Source: Protopterus annectens (taxonomy: Eukaryota > Chordata > Ceratodontiformes > Protopteridae). From it: a stretch of DNA of 64,000 nt. The first letter of the stretch is position 1; each line of letters opens with the position of its first letter. Below the pieces are notes generated by a model. It was not told the DNA's origin and did no database searches. It worked only from the letters and a program-made list of their open reading frames with translations. Location: NCBI RefSeq assembly GCF_019279795.1, contig NC_056731.1, forward strand, positions 867,328,982 to 867,392,981, written 5' to 3'. Shown here in pieces: positions 24,530 through 34,410 of the stretch. The position numbers and the translations under genes are program-made.

Positions 24530-25549
24530 CTGCCATCCTCAGTAAACAGGTTCTGTATATTATCCGAGAGGCCAGACGCCCTAACACCAGAAAGTCTTAT
24601 GCAGATAAATGGAAAACTTTCTGCACCTGGATCCAGGCTAAGGTGGCCAATACATCACAGCCCTCCATCCCTCTTATCCTGGATTACTTAGCTGACCTAC
24701 TACACAGTGGTCTCTTTCTCCTCTATAAAAATTCATGCCTCTGCTAATTCTGCTCATTTTCCCACTGAGCAGCCTCTTTTTGCACACCCTCTGATTAGAC
24801 AGTTCCTCAAAGGGGCTAGCAACTTGAGGCCCCCCAGAAGGGCACCAACACCAGCTTTGGACCTTAACTTTGTCTTGGAAAAGCTCCTCTGCCCCCTTTC
24901 GAACCAGCTTCTTCTGTAGAGCTAAAATTTCTATCCTCAAAGACGGCCTTCCTCCTGGTCATCACTTCAGCCAGAAGAGTCTCTGAGCTGCAACTACTCA
25001 TGGCTGTGGAACCCTTCATCATCTTCCATGCAGACAGGGTATCCCTCAGATCTAATCCATCCTTCATGCCCAAGTTGTGGTGTCCAGTGTGGCTCTCAAC
25101 CAATCCATCCATTTACCCACTTTCTTTCCTAACCCCAAAACAAAGGGAAAGGATTCTGCACTCTCTACATGTGTACAGACAGCTCAGATACTATCTGGAC
25201 AGGACTAAACCCTTCAGAAAGTCTGATCAATTGCTGGTTAGCTTTGGTTCAGGGGCAGAAGGCAAAGCCATCTCCAAGCAAACCGTTTCCAAATGGATAG
25301 CACACTGCATCCATTTTTGCTACAAACAGCATGGCAAGCCTCCCCCCCAAGGGGATCAGGACCCACTCCACCAGAGCAGCTTCCACCTGTGTAGCTTTCC
25401 TCAGAGGAGTCCCCACTAGGGACATCCTGGTGGCTGCCACCTGGACATCTGTTCATACTTTTACCAAGTATTACCACCTGCCTCCCTTCTCCAAATACAG
25501 GGCAAGGTTTGCCTCTGCAGTCTTGTGGGGCATGCTAGCCAACCCCTAG
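24530..25549 (+). pseudogene. DIRS tyrosine recombinase, decayed
   Basis: Reading through several frames gives an N-terminal core (REARRPNTRKSYADKWKTF), the first catalytic Arg in SARRVSELQLL near 24968, the HxxR box THSTRAAS near 25366 and the nucleophilic Tyr in FTKYYHLPPF near 25468. The catalytic residues R, H, R and Y are all still readable. The enzyme would insert the circular DNA copy. Frame changes around 24900-25100 and 25200-25330 break it. Confidence 0.85.
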
Positions 25550-25593
25550 CTTCCTGGACTGCCTCCACCCATTTCCTCAGCTTTGGGAATCTA
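25550..25593 (+). other. Spacer between recombinase and ICR
   Basis: A short stretch running from the recombinase stop into the complementary region; no separate signal was seen. Confidence 0.3.
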
Positions 25594-25697
25594 CCCAAAT
25601 GTGATGACTGCAACAATGAAACACGAAGAACATAGTACAGTTGTGTACACTTACCATAAATGCAGATGTTCGAGTGTATTCACTGTTGCAGTCCTGG
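25594..25697 (+). repeat. DIRS internal complementary region (ICR)
   Basis: The first half is complementary to the outer end of the left terminal repeat ('gaaacacgaagaacat'). The second half is complementary to the outer end of the right repeat ('acagttgtgtacacttacc'). The two halves meet near 25634 at 'agt'. This head-to-head copy of the termini is the template DIRS elements use to complete a circle, and it identifies the element's true ends. Confidence 0.9.
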
Positions 25698-25845
25698 TTT
25701 CCCTCAATCCATCCCCCTTTCTCTTTTTTTCTTTTCCTTGTTGTTCTCCTTCGCTTACAAGGGACATGTTAGTATTTATTTTCCACTGGTGGGGTTCTAC
25801 CACCAGAGCCTGGCCTCCTACTTTGGGGGCTTCTAACAGGTTAGG

Positions 25846-26061
25846 GCAAGAAAAACGGATGTAATGCTGTTGGATGCCTTCCTTTATACCACTGACGACC
25901 TGACATCAGTCCTCAAGCGTCAGCAACCGACGCAGAAATACTAAGTCTCTGGTAGTCAGGCCAGCCGAGGGCTACCCTGACAGGGATAACCCAAATGTGA
26001 TGACTGCAACAGTAAATACACTTGAATGTCTACATTTCTGGTAAGTGTACACAACTGTACT
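25846..26061 (+). repeat. DIRS right inverted terminal repeat
   Basis: Reverse-complement partner of the left repeat, with an extra outer part ending 'gtgtacacaactgtact', which matches the second half of the ICR. It ends 16 bases before a candidate splice acceptor. Confidence 0.9.
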
Positions 26062-26077
26062 TTCTATGTTTTTCCAG

Positions 26078-26144
26078 TTTTTGAACTGGAGCCTGTGATT
26101 GCTAAGTTTCTTGATGCTAGAAGTAAAATACTGCCCAAAAGTAT
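26078..26144 (+). CDS. Candidate host-gene internal exon
   Basis: A strong acceptor ('tttctatgtttttccag') precedes 67 open bases that read FELEPVIAKFLDARSK and on to a stop-free end. The donor could be at 26145 (gtaaag) or three bases earlier (gtatgt). With the gtaaag donor the exon ends in phase 2, which fits the exon at 28870. It begins with two bases of a split codon. The gene is not recognised; the residues look like an amphipathic helix. Upstream exons must lie left of the DIRS insertion or outside the window. Confidence 0.45.
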
Positions 26145-26574
26145 GTAAAGCAAGTCTTTACTCTTTTTAGCTTCTGAATGAATTTGTTCTTGAAACTTAG
26201 ATAATTTTCCTTTCCCTGTTAAGACTGCTAGAGGTTTAACCACTGCCATTAACTGTGTTGATGTTTGGGAAGTTTTACAGCATTGGTGACAGTTCTTAGA
26301 GTGAAAACATCTTTTTTTGTACAAATATATGTAATGATTTCTTATTTCTGTCTTCAGAGAAAAGTACCCATGGAATACAAAATAAGGCCACTTTATTGTC
26401 ATTCCATGTCAGCCAGTCTTTGTCTTTTTCTTAACAATTACTGATTTGACATCCTTCAGAATCTGCTGTTATGGATTGAATCAGTAATACGGTACAACTT
26501 AATTTTTGACAACATTTCATTATACTCTGTCTTTGCACATCAGATATATGATGTAGCCACCATCTTGGGTCACT
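26145..26574 (+). other. Intronic DNA of candidate gene
   Basis: AT-rich, no element recognised. The 112-codon minus ORF over 26064-26402 overlaps the exon in antisense and has no domain, so it is not called as a gene. Confidence 0.35.
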
Positions 26575-26985
26575 GATGTAACACAGGCTATCTGTTACAT
26601 TGTGTGTCTGTCTGTCTATGGGTGTGACTCAGGTCATCTGATATATTGCATATATGTATATGTAAAACAGGCCATCTGTTACATTTGTGTACATGTTTGC
26701 AGCACAGGTCATCTGCTGCTTTATATCTGAGTGTAGTATGTAGGTCATCTCATACATTATATATGTGCATAACATGTCATCTGCTGTATTACGCTTGTCT
26801 ATTACATTACTTATGTATGTATAATACAGCATCTGTCACGTTACGTATGTGTGCTTATAACCCATTGCCTTTGCTACATCACATATGTGTAACATATTAT
26901 CTGTTACATTACATGACTATATATAACATAAGTTGTCTGTTGCATTGTATTTGTGTATAAAGCGGGTCATCTCACAATTCATAGA
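26575..26985 (+). repeat. Degenerate tandem repeat (gtcatctgttacatt unit)
   Basis: Around ten diverged copies of a 35-40-bp unit built on 'gtcatctgttacatt' plus 'atatgtgtataa' follow one another. The ORFs within on both strands are products of the repeat. Confidence 0.65.
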
Positions 26986-27018
26986 TGTGTGGATGTGTTG
27001 ACACATCATGATCACTGT

Positions 27019-27328
27019 TTAATCGGGTCTATATTATATTCTCGAAAGCCAACAATGTCGAATCTGACATTGTCGACACGAGAATATCGAACGCTCAGAA
27101 TCTTGAGCATGTAAACGGAAATCTCCCCAATGTAGTGTGGTCTCAGAGTTGGTATATTTAAGTAGTGGGGGGCGCAGGGGGGGCTTAAACCCCCACTTAA
27201 ACCTGTTAGGGTACTTTTTTTTTTTTGTCTTTTTATAAGGTCGATGTTTGAAGACATTGACCATATGGTGTCAACCATGTGTTGTTCGATGTTCTCAAAT
27301 GTCAATCTTATAATATAGACCCGATTAA
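27019..27328. mobile_element. TTAA-flanked MITE with 20-bp inverted repeats
   Basis: TTAATCGGGTCTATATTATA at the left is matched exactly in reverse complement at 27309-27328. If TTAA is the target duplication, the element is piggyBac-like by insertion rule, though the TIR sequence itself is not diagnostic. The interior carries the 'ctcagagttggtatat' plus GC-hairpin module also found at 8761-8960. No transposase. Confidence 0.75.
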
Positions 27329-27879
27329 TCATCTAATTGTGACTTGTAGATGTGCTACAATATCTCTGTTTCCTAGCAGAGACAGTTGCATTTGTTGTTT
27401 GTCTACCTGTAGTCCATAGGATGACCAGAGCCAGATCATGGTCAAATGCGGCCCTAGGCAGAGTAATGCACTGGGCCCCCACCCACCCAGCCTTATCAGT
27501 ATTCCATTACTTGGCTGTCTCTCCCAAAGTACTATAAAATACTGTTCAAATCTAGAAGTATGCATACTTTTTTCTTGATAATTTTTCGATGATCATAGGT
27601 ATTTGGATTTTAATTTAAAAGGTGTATTAAAAATTCTACAGCAAAAACACAAGTAGACTTTTGATGAATAAAAAAAACTTTCACATTGAAAACAGCATAA
27701 GCAACAGTAATGTTCTCTTGAAACTCATATTTATTGAAAATGTTTCTGATAACCCATTAAACTGCAAAAGACATGACAGAGTTTGTAGTCAAATTCCATA
27801 CAATGAAACACTAATTAACAACCATGCAAAGGGTGCAGGAGTTCAAAAGCAAATGTTAAGCACTTGGTAGCAGCATGGT
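27329..27879 (+). other. Unassigned intronic DNA
   Basis: A 'gcggccctaggcagag' phrase near 27449 resembles wording common in old DNA-transposon repeats, but no ends were found. Otherwise featureless. Confidence 0.3.
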
Positions 27880-28010
27880 ACAGTCCACTGGACACATCAG
27901 CCTCTTTTCAGGGACAGCCAGGGTACAGTGCCTTGTGAAGTGATGTAGCTAGAGTCACACAGTAGACAAATGAAGGCTAAGGGGAATCAAACTCTGCATT
28001 ACAGTAAGTA
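27880..28010 (-). mobile_element. tRNA/CORE-SINE-like remnant
   Basis: On the minus strand 'gagtttgattcccc' resembles a B box and is followed by 'ctgtgtgactctagctac', close to the core of CORE-SINE/MIR-type repeats. Diverged; ends not defined. Confidence 0.45.
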
Positions 28011-28370
28011 GTTTAACAGCTCATAGCTTTATTCATCTGCACCATGTACCAGACAAATTGCTGTAGCCCAAAACAATGTTTCACAGCAGTGTGCCTACAA
28101 AAAACAAGTTAAATTAAACCTGCATTCATAACTTCAAACTTGTAGATTTCTTGATGTCCAGTTTATTCTGATGCTTTTCATGTTTACTACAACTGGTCCT
28201 TCCCTTACACCATAACTATTCTGGGATGCTGGAAGTATTCACACACAGGACCATTTACAGCCCCATATATATGACTGCATACACTCAGGTGTTTGTGATT
28301 AAATGAATGAGCAGTGTATTTTAGCTCACTGCTGTGAGAACCATACAGTGCAACTTATTGCATAGCTTTG
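28011..28370 (+). other. Unassigned intronic DNA
   Basis: No gene, repeat boundary or signal was seen. Confidence 0.3.
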
Positions 28371-28640
28371 CCCTCCCAACCTCTTAGCTCCAGAATCAGG
28401 GACATACACCCAAAAATCAAGAGCAGGATTTAAATATTTTTCTTCTATACTTAGAAAGTTGCTAGAATAACAAGCTTTGCATTATCATGCATTTTTGAGG
28501 ATCTAAAGTGTGAAAAGTCACATGCATGTCATTATTTAGTAACTGCAGTCCAGAACAATTTGCCAGGAAGCCACAAATTTTACAAGGAACAAAGTTCTTT
28601 GGCCAAGAATTCTGATCAAAGCTAAAAGTACTGGGGGGCA
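28371..28640 (-). mobile_element. MITE family A copy, reverse orientation
   Basis: In reverse complement it shows the family's 'ttgtggcttcctggcaaatt', 'cactaaataatgaca'-type core and 'tgtccctgattctggagc' end. The outer left terminus is decayed. Confidence 0.6.
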
Positions 28641-28869
28641 AAGGCTCAACAAGGGCCACATTTTATATATTATACATTTTCAGTGGCAGTCTAGGAGCAC
28701 TTTCTGAGTAAGCAGCTCAAAGGTGTAGAGTAGGCAAGTGCAGGTGGAAGGATTCAAATTCTCTAATTTTGATTGCAGAGAGCAGTTCAGTAACAGCTCA
28801 GAGCCTTAAATGCCAGATAACTTTAATTCACTTAAAAGGTTAACAGAACAATATCTTTTGCATCCACAG
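28641..28869 (+). other. Intron 3' part before candidate terminal exon
   Basis: Ends in 'atatcttttgcatccacag', a usable acceptor with a modest pyrimidine tract. Confidence 0.35.
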
Positions 28870-28993
28870 GTATTGTCTGGAGAACTATGAAACCCTGGTG
28901 TTACTGACTATAATTCTCAGTAATTTATCAGAAGATGAAGAAGTCGATGAAAGTCTGCCAGTTGGTGCAGAGATCAAGACTCCAAGATCTTAA
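28870..28993 (+). CDS. Candidate host-gene terminal coding exon
   Basis: After the acceptor, one base completes a split codon and 40 codons follow to a TAA: YCLENYETLVLL, a hydrophobic helix, then the acidic SEDEEVDES and a tail ending KTPRS. Codon use is unlike the surrounding AT-rich noise, and the phase fits the exon at 26078-26144. The segment looks like the end of a helical-repeat protein, but the gene is not recognised. No transposon signature covers it. Confidence 0.5.
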
Positions 28994-29259
28994 TGAGCTA
29001 CCTGTAGTCAAGGGTACATGGATTCACTATTTTTACCTCCATGTACTGAAAAATGTTCCTGAGTTGTCCCCGCCTACTGTATGACTCTGAGCAAGTAACT
29101 TAACCAGACAACACTCTAAAAAGAAACATAATGTTCTATTTGTGACCAGAATGGAACATGATTTTCTTAATGAAAAAAATGCTGTTGATCCCTTAGTGAC
29201 TTACCAGACTGTGGTGCTGTGCTAACTGGCATTGATCCTTAGTGGTCTCTCAGTATTGA

Positions 29260-29260
<1 letters not shown>

Positions 29261-29330
<70 letters not shown>

Positions 29331-29331
29331 A
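29261..29331. repeat. (CA)n(TA)n(CA)n microsatellite
   Basis: Uninterrupted dinucleotide runs. Confidence 0.95.
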
Positions 29332-29394
29332 ATACAGTGGCAGGTGCTTTTCCATAGTGCAGCCACGCTGTCTCTCTCTTCTAAAGGTACTACC

Positions 29395-29775
29395 ACTGGG
29401 ACGGAGGAAGATTCAAAGAGCTTATGTGCAAGACTGTGGTGGATTCAGAGAGCCTATGTATACCGCAGGGAAAAAGTAAGATTCAGAGACCTTATGTACA
29501 ATACTGGGGAAGATTGCAAGTCTATGCAATACTGCAGGATAAAGATTCAGAGTGTGTCTGTCTGCAGTGCTGTGGAAAATTGTGAGCCTATGTACAGTAT
29601 CACAGGAGGAAGATTCAGAGAGCACCCATGTGCAATGCTGCAGAAAATTGTGAGCCTATGTACAGTATCACAGGAGGAAGATTCAGAGAGCACCCATGTG
29701 CAATGCTGCAGAAAATTGTGAGCCTATGTACAATATCGCAGGAGGAAGATTCAGAGAGCACCTGTGCACACCTAC
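29395..29775 (+). repeat. 68-bp minisatellite with diverged upstream copies
   Basis: Units starting 'gtgagcctatgtacagtatc' occur at 29582, 29650 and 29718. Shorter degenerate versions ('gattcagagagcctatgtat') fill 29395-29580. ORFs on both strands here simply reflect the repeat. Confidence 0.85.
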
Positions 29776-30480
29776 TATTCTTAGAGAAATGCATGTATAC
29801 CATGCTTTGAACTCTCCAGGAAGAGCTGCTTTCGCATTGGCTGTACATTAAGCCATTGACAGAGAGGCACATCAGCTGAATAGTAAAACAGAACAGTAGC
29901 TGAGTCAGTAAATGGGGACATGTTAAGGGTGAGAGATTTTTTTTTCTAATGCTTATGGCCACCACCAGGCCCCTGTGCTAGTTTCAACCCTAAGGATGAC
30001 ATTTTGTCATTTAGATGTAAGTCACTGTTTTGCATGTGTGTTACTTTTTAAAGCTGGGCTGTACTACAGATGTGTTTCCAAGAGCAGCTATTGTTTCACA
30101 GTCAGCACTTTTACATCTCCATGCCATAAGCTCTGTAGATGACCAGCTGCTGAACTTAAAAAGCAGTTCAGTATAGATTGCTTATTTTGTAGTTGTACTG
30201 CTTATTGTTCTGTCTTGTTCCTTTACTTTCATTTTGGCTCACTGGTTTGTGGTAATAGCTGTTCATTTTTGAAAACTGTGACTCCTGTCTGACTGGGTCT
30301 TATGTATTGGCAAATACCATACTATCTTACTACACTTTCCCGATCAACACTGATTACTTCCTGCTACTCACACATTACACCAGTGACTAATATTGTGATG
30401 TCTCTGCAGAAACTGTTCTTATACTGTCACAATAAACAAAGCTTTCAAGTAGACTCTAAAAACTAACTTATAAAAATAAA

Positions 30481-31191
30481 GCAAGTGAATTAAATGGTTT
30501 CCTTGTGAAGCACTATCTTATTACATAATTAAACCATTTGTAATGAAAATCGCCCAAGGTATCACAGTGCACACATTGTAAGCCTCCATCTATCCAGCAA
30601 TTTAGTGTTGTAACTTATGAATAAACTGTATTTAGAAAATAGTAACTTAATTTTAGATAATAGTTGAAGTTGCAATAAATGTATGCCTGTCCAGATTTTT
30701 AAATGCACATTGCATGGCTACAGATGGAACAAATGCAATATTATTTAAACATTTAGCTATATTTGAGAACCTTTGTTTATCTTTAGGTTGGTCTCGGATT
30801 TTAAAGGCAAGAAATTTAGAGTTTTATGTGAAAAATTCAAGGGCTCAACTGCTTAACAAGTACTATATCTGAAATGATTTTGAAATCTAAAATTCCAAAT
30901 GTAACCCCTCACCATAGACATCACTATTTCAGTCACTCATAAACTATTTGCTACCTATGTTTTACTTTTGATACAAAGTTCTGGAATTTTGATGGCCAGC
31001 CAATAAGCAGACAGGCAGGGGTCACTGTGAAAATGGTGAATGCAGAACAAAAAAAACTTAAGTGGAAGAGGGCTAGCAAAGTAAGTAGGCAGATAGAGGG
31101 CATTATGAAAGAGATGAAAGCAGGTGTATTAACAGAGAGCAAACAATAAATTAATTGACATTTATGGAGTTAAAATTGAATTTTGATCTTT
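30481..31191. other. Unassigned DNA
   Basis: AT-rich, no feature supported. Confidence 0.3.
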
Positions 31192-31405
31192 ACCTTCTGT
31201 GTGGAGTCTGCATGTCCTCCCTGTGGTCCAGTGAGTTTTAAAGACATAAAGGTAGGTAGGTGCGTGTGTGTGTGCATGCATGAGTGCCTTCTGTGAAAGT
31301 TGGGTGCCGGGCTGGCAACTTGACACCATAAAAACTTCACTGCCAATCAATGTGCGGACTAGTGATCTGCTGTGGTGACCCCTAACGGGGAAAAGCCGAA
31401 AGACA
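31192..31405 (+). mobile_element. SINE copy with L2-type tail (5'-truncated)
   Basis: Shares 'ccttctgtgtggagtctgc' and the tail 'gtgacccctaacggg' ... 'aaaagccgaaagac' with the complete SINE at 12633-12905. The tRNA head is missing and a short TG/CATG-rich insertion lies in the middle. Confidence 0.75.
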
Positions 31406-31689
31406 TTGCAGTGTATCAATAGTTTGAACAAAGCAAAAACAAGAACAGTAGTACTGCATGTAGATTACTCTTAGCAAACCCAATAAGATAGCAAGATACA
31501 AACTTCCATATATCATTCAGAGCCAAATTAGTTTGGTCCTATCCAAGGTTAAAAACTCAGGTTTGTGGACCCAGACAACATCCAGGGCTACTTTCCTGTT
31601 TACAGAAGTCTCATAATTGGCTTCATTTCCAAAACATAATAGAAAGTTGTAGTCCCTGTCCATAAAGTAAATCCAGTATTACAGCTGAT
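31406..31689. other. Unassigned, possibly LINE upstream part
   Basis: Sequence leads into the RT remnant that follows, but no readable motif was found here. Confidence 0.3.
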
Positions 31690-32040
31690 CCAGGGACCTG
31701 TAGAGACCTGTCAGCGTTACCAGCGTCATCTGCAAGTTTATGGAAAGGATACTTCACCAAACTAGTTCAGAAGGCTGTCACACTGCTCCTTGACTTATAC
31801 TAGTTTGAGTTTTAGAACAGTAGATCAAGCCTACTAAACCTGGTCACACCTTCTTTGAGGAGGTCACTTGATTAGGGAATATCACTCCATTCAGCCTACT
31901 TGGATCTTGCTAAGACATTTGACACCGCACAGCCTCATTTTACTACCAAATGAGAAGTCTGAAGAAAATGATTTATAGCTAGCTTGTGGATAATGAGCTA
32001 CAAGTCTGTACAGTGGGCATGATGCTGTTTTTTTCTTTAG
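31690..32040 (+). pseudogene. CR1/Jockey-type LINE RT remnant
   Basis: Reading across frames gives VSVTSVICKFMERIL near 31707, a standard block before RT motif A, and YLDLAKTFDT near 31897, a decayed motif A (F/Y-LD-x-x-KAFDT). Stops and frame changes are frequent. Orientation is plus. Confidence 0.65.
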
Positions 32041-32109
32041 AGTGGGTATCCTTAAATTAAAACTTACTGGCCAAGGCATGGTCTCTTCATCAAGGGTTTT
32101 GCATGACTT

Positions 32110-33254
32110 GTGCCACTGATTTAATATTGAGTAGTTAAAACTTCAGTAAATGGTCTGAAACATGTGGTTAGTCAGGAGGTTAAAAAAATACTGAAATTCA
32201 TGATAAAAGAGGTAATTGACTTAGACTGTAAGCACTGGGACCAGTTGTTATCCTTCTTGCTGTTTGCATTAAGAGATGGCACAAGCTTCAGCTGGGTCTT
32301 CCCCATATGAATTCTAGTATTGCTGGTGTCCTGGAGGGTTACTCAATATTACTAAAGAGATTTCTAAAGATGAGAAAGACACCCTTTAAAAGCATAGTTG
32401 AACATTTTATTAGTTTACAAGATTAAACCAAATCTGTCATGCCTATAGTAAAGAAGCACTTGCAGAAATGCCTGTGAAAACTAAGCTGATAGAATATAAC
32501 ACAGAGACAACACTTGAAGTGGTTAGACTGAAACCTTAAACATTAGTAAAAGTAGAAGCCCAAAACAGAAATAATAGAAAAGTGACAGAGGGAACGGAGA
32601 AGCCCAGTACTGTTACTAAACCTGATGGAATTATCAGTTTTTATAAAAAAACTTTAGAAGACTGAATATAGAATATAGAAACTGCTAGAGAACCTAGTAA
32701 AAGGAAGATACTTAACAGCATTAGGCTCGTCAAAAGGCTATTGGCAGATACTGTTTCGCCCTTTGCTAAAAAAAAAAAAAGCAACATTTGGGACCCCCGA
32801 AGGTTTATTTCAATAACACAGTGCCACCATTTGGCCTATGTAGAGCTCCAGCTACCTTTTAGAGATTGATGGATAAAATGCTGAAGCCACTCGCTTGTAA
32901 TATGTGGCTACATATTTTGATAATGAGGTCATCCATTCAGAGAACTGAGTCTCTCAGTTAACAAGAGTATCAGCTGTGGAAGAATCTTTAAGACTGGCAG
33001 GGTTGACTGAGAATGCTATGAAAAACTAAATAGGGCATCATAGAAGCCAGATAGTTGGTATATATTATAAGAAGAGTGGTGGTAAAACCACAAATACAAA
33101 AAAATAAGAGGCTGTAAAAACTGGCCTGTATCCTCCACTAAAAATAGCTAAATAGACAGCTGAATGCAATAGAACATTTGTACCTAAATTTGCAATTATT
33201 GCCTTTCCTTTGACAGATCTGATTAAAGGAAAATCTCCTATCAGAGGTTAGTAG
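32110..33254 (+). pseudogene. Gmr1-like integrase C-part and reverse transcriptase
   Basis: The integrase end reads NGLKHVV, then KHWDQLLSFLLFALRDGTSFSW and, out of frame, the FSP(Y/F)E-type box, at about 32150-32330. RT starts with STVTKPDGIISF near 32605. It continues with ENLVKGRYLTALGSSKGYWQ (LDLxxGYWQ in intact copies), then a decayed YFDD-type motif as DNEVIHSEN near 32920, then SAVEESLRLAGLT. It ends at VPKFAIIAFPLTDLIKGKSP just before the insertion point. Several stops and shifts are present. It is an old relic. Confidence 0.8.
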
Positions 33255-34087
33255 TGTAAAATTTGAAAATGCAATACTGTATCTTAATTAGCTGGAAACA
33301 CTGTACACAATGAGACTGAGAAATGAAAGTCTTAATTTCCCAAGCTCGTGCTTCAATAGGTGTCAGTCTCTCCCTTATGAACCAAGTCTTGTGCACTGTT
33401 TAACATGAAGTCTCCAAACACTGTAGTTCATTTAATAAGGTTTTATTAAATGTTCACAATATTCGAATACTGTCTTCATTAACAGTACTGATAAACAATT
33501 CAAATTGCTACACATCATATTCTGATTGTCCTAAACAACGTAAACTGACATAGTCTCTAGATTACCTGTTTTCTGTACTAATGCTTGAATGTTAGACATC
33601 TTCTTTGAAGTAACAGGTCGAACAAACTTACTGACCTTAACTGCCTTGCTATTCTGAACATAATATATTATATTCTCTTTTCTAGTAATTTTCCTCTGTA
33701 GACTACATTCACGCCCCTAGCCTTGTTTTTCAGGCTATATCTTGTTTTGTAGCTTCACAGATGCCTTATCCTTTTATTCTTCCCTTGAGAAAGAAACAAA
33801 ATGGTCTGCAATCTTCCCTTGAAAAGGAACATAACAAGAACTATTTGCAATCTTCGCTTAGCCAGCAAGGTCAATATTCAGTGTAAGATTCTTTGTTTCT
33901 GCTTTTCTAAAATGTTTGCATAAATGAAATACCATTTCTTAGTTAGCAAAGTCAACATTCAGTGAAAGATTCTTTGTTTCTGCTTTTCTAAAATGCATAA
34001 ATGAAACATCATTTCTAAGCCTGTTTTATTCTTTATGCCTGTCTAATGCCTAATAACTACTGTACAATGAAAAACCCTGATGTAACA
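33255..34087. repeat. LTR, left copy
   Basis: Aligned throughout with 46467-47304, with substitutions and small indels. It ends 'ctgatgtaaca'. Next comes 'gttggccctgagg', which could serve as a primer site if the element reads plus, but no tRNA match is claimed. Confidence 0.85.
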
Positions 34088-34221
34088 GTTGGCCCTGAGG
34101 TCCCTGATGAAAGTCTGTAGAGACCTACTTCTGTAGTTACCTTTCATTTATATTGCTAACTACTGTATTTAGCTTTTATGCTACTTGACTTGTAATCTGA
34201 AAATAAAATAAAAAAAGATTT

Positions 34222-34410
34222 GGTAAACCTGCAATTTTAATTTTGACCACTAGGTGTCACTTGAGCATTTATGCCCTGTTTGGATTGAAGTCTTTTAACT
34301 TTATGATTTGAATAAACTTGCAAATTTAAATTTGACCACTAGGTGTCACTTGAGCATTTATGGCCTGTTTGGATTGAAATCTCTTAACTTTATGATTTCA
34401 TTTCATATTA
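34222..34410 (+). repeat. 88-bp tandem duplication with CTCF-like cores
   Basis: Two copies each contain 'gaccactaggtgtcacttga', near the CTCF core CCASYAGRKGGC with one mismatch. Binding is not established. Confidence 0.6.

Larger units (their letters stand above)
15288..26061 (+). mobile_element. DIRS-like tyrosine-recombinase retrotransposon, interrupted
   Basis: The order is left inverted terminal repeat, gag, RT, RNase H, methylase-like domain, tyrosine recombinase, internal complementary region, right inverted terminal repeat, as in DIRS1-type elements. Such elements integrate through a circular intermediate by recombinase action and leave no target duplication; none is seen. Without the 5.2-kb LTR insertion in gag, the element is about 5.6 kb, a usual DIRS length. 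Frameshifts and stops in gag, pol and recombinase make it non-functional. Confidence 0.9.
28994..30480 (+). other. Probable 3' UTR with repeats and AATAAA at 30431 and 30475
   Basis: Downstream of the stop codon no coding signal continues. AATAAA hexamers at 30431 and 30475 could end the transcript. The stretch contains a CORE-SINE-like phrase at 29075-29105 ('gactctgagcaagtaactta'), a CA/TA microsatellite and a 68-bp minisatellite. The length of the UTR is inferred. Confidence 0.35.

Noticed and set aside
26064-26402. 112-codon minus ORF
   Set aside because: Antisense to a better-supported exon; no domain or start context.
29344-29965. ORFs on both strands with repeated protein segments
   Set aside because: Products of the 68-bp minisatellite.
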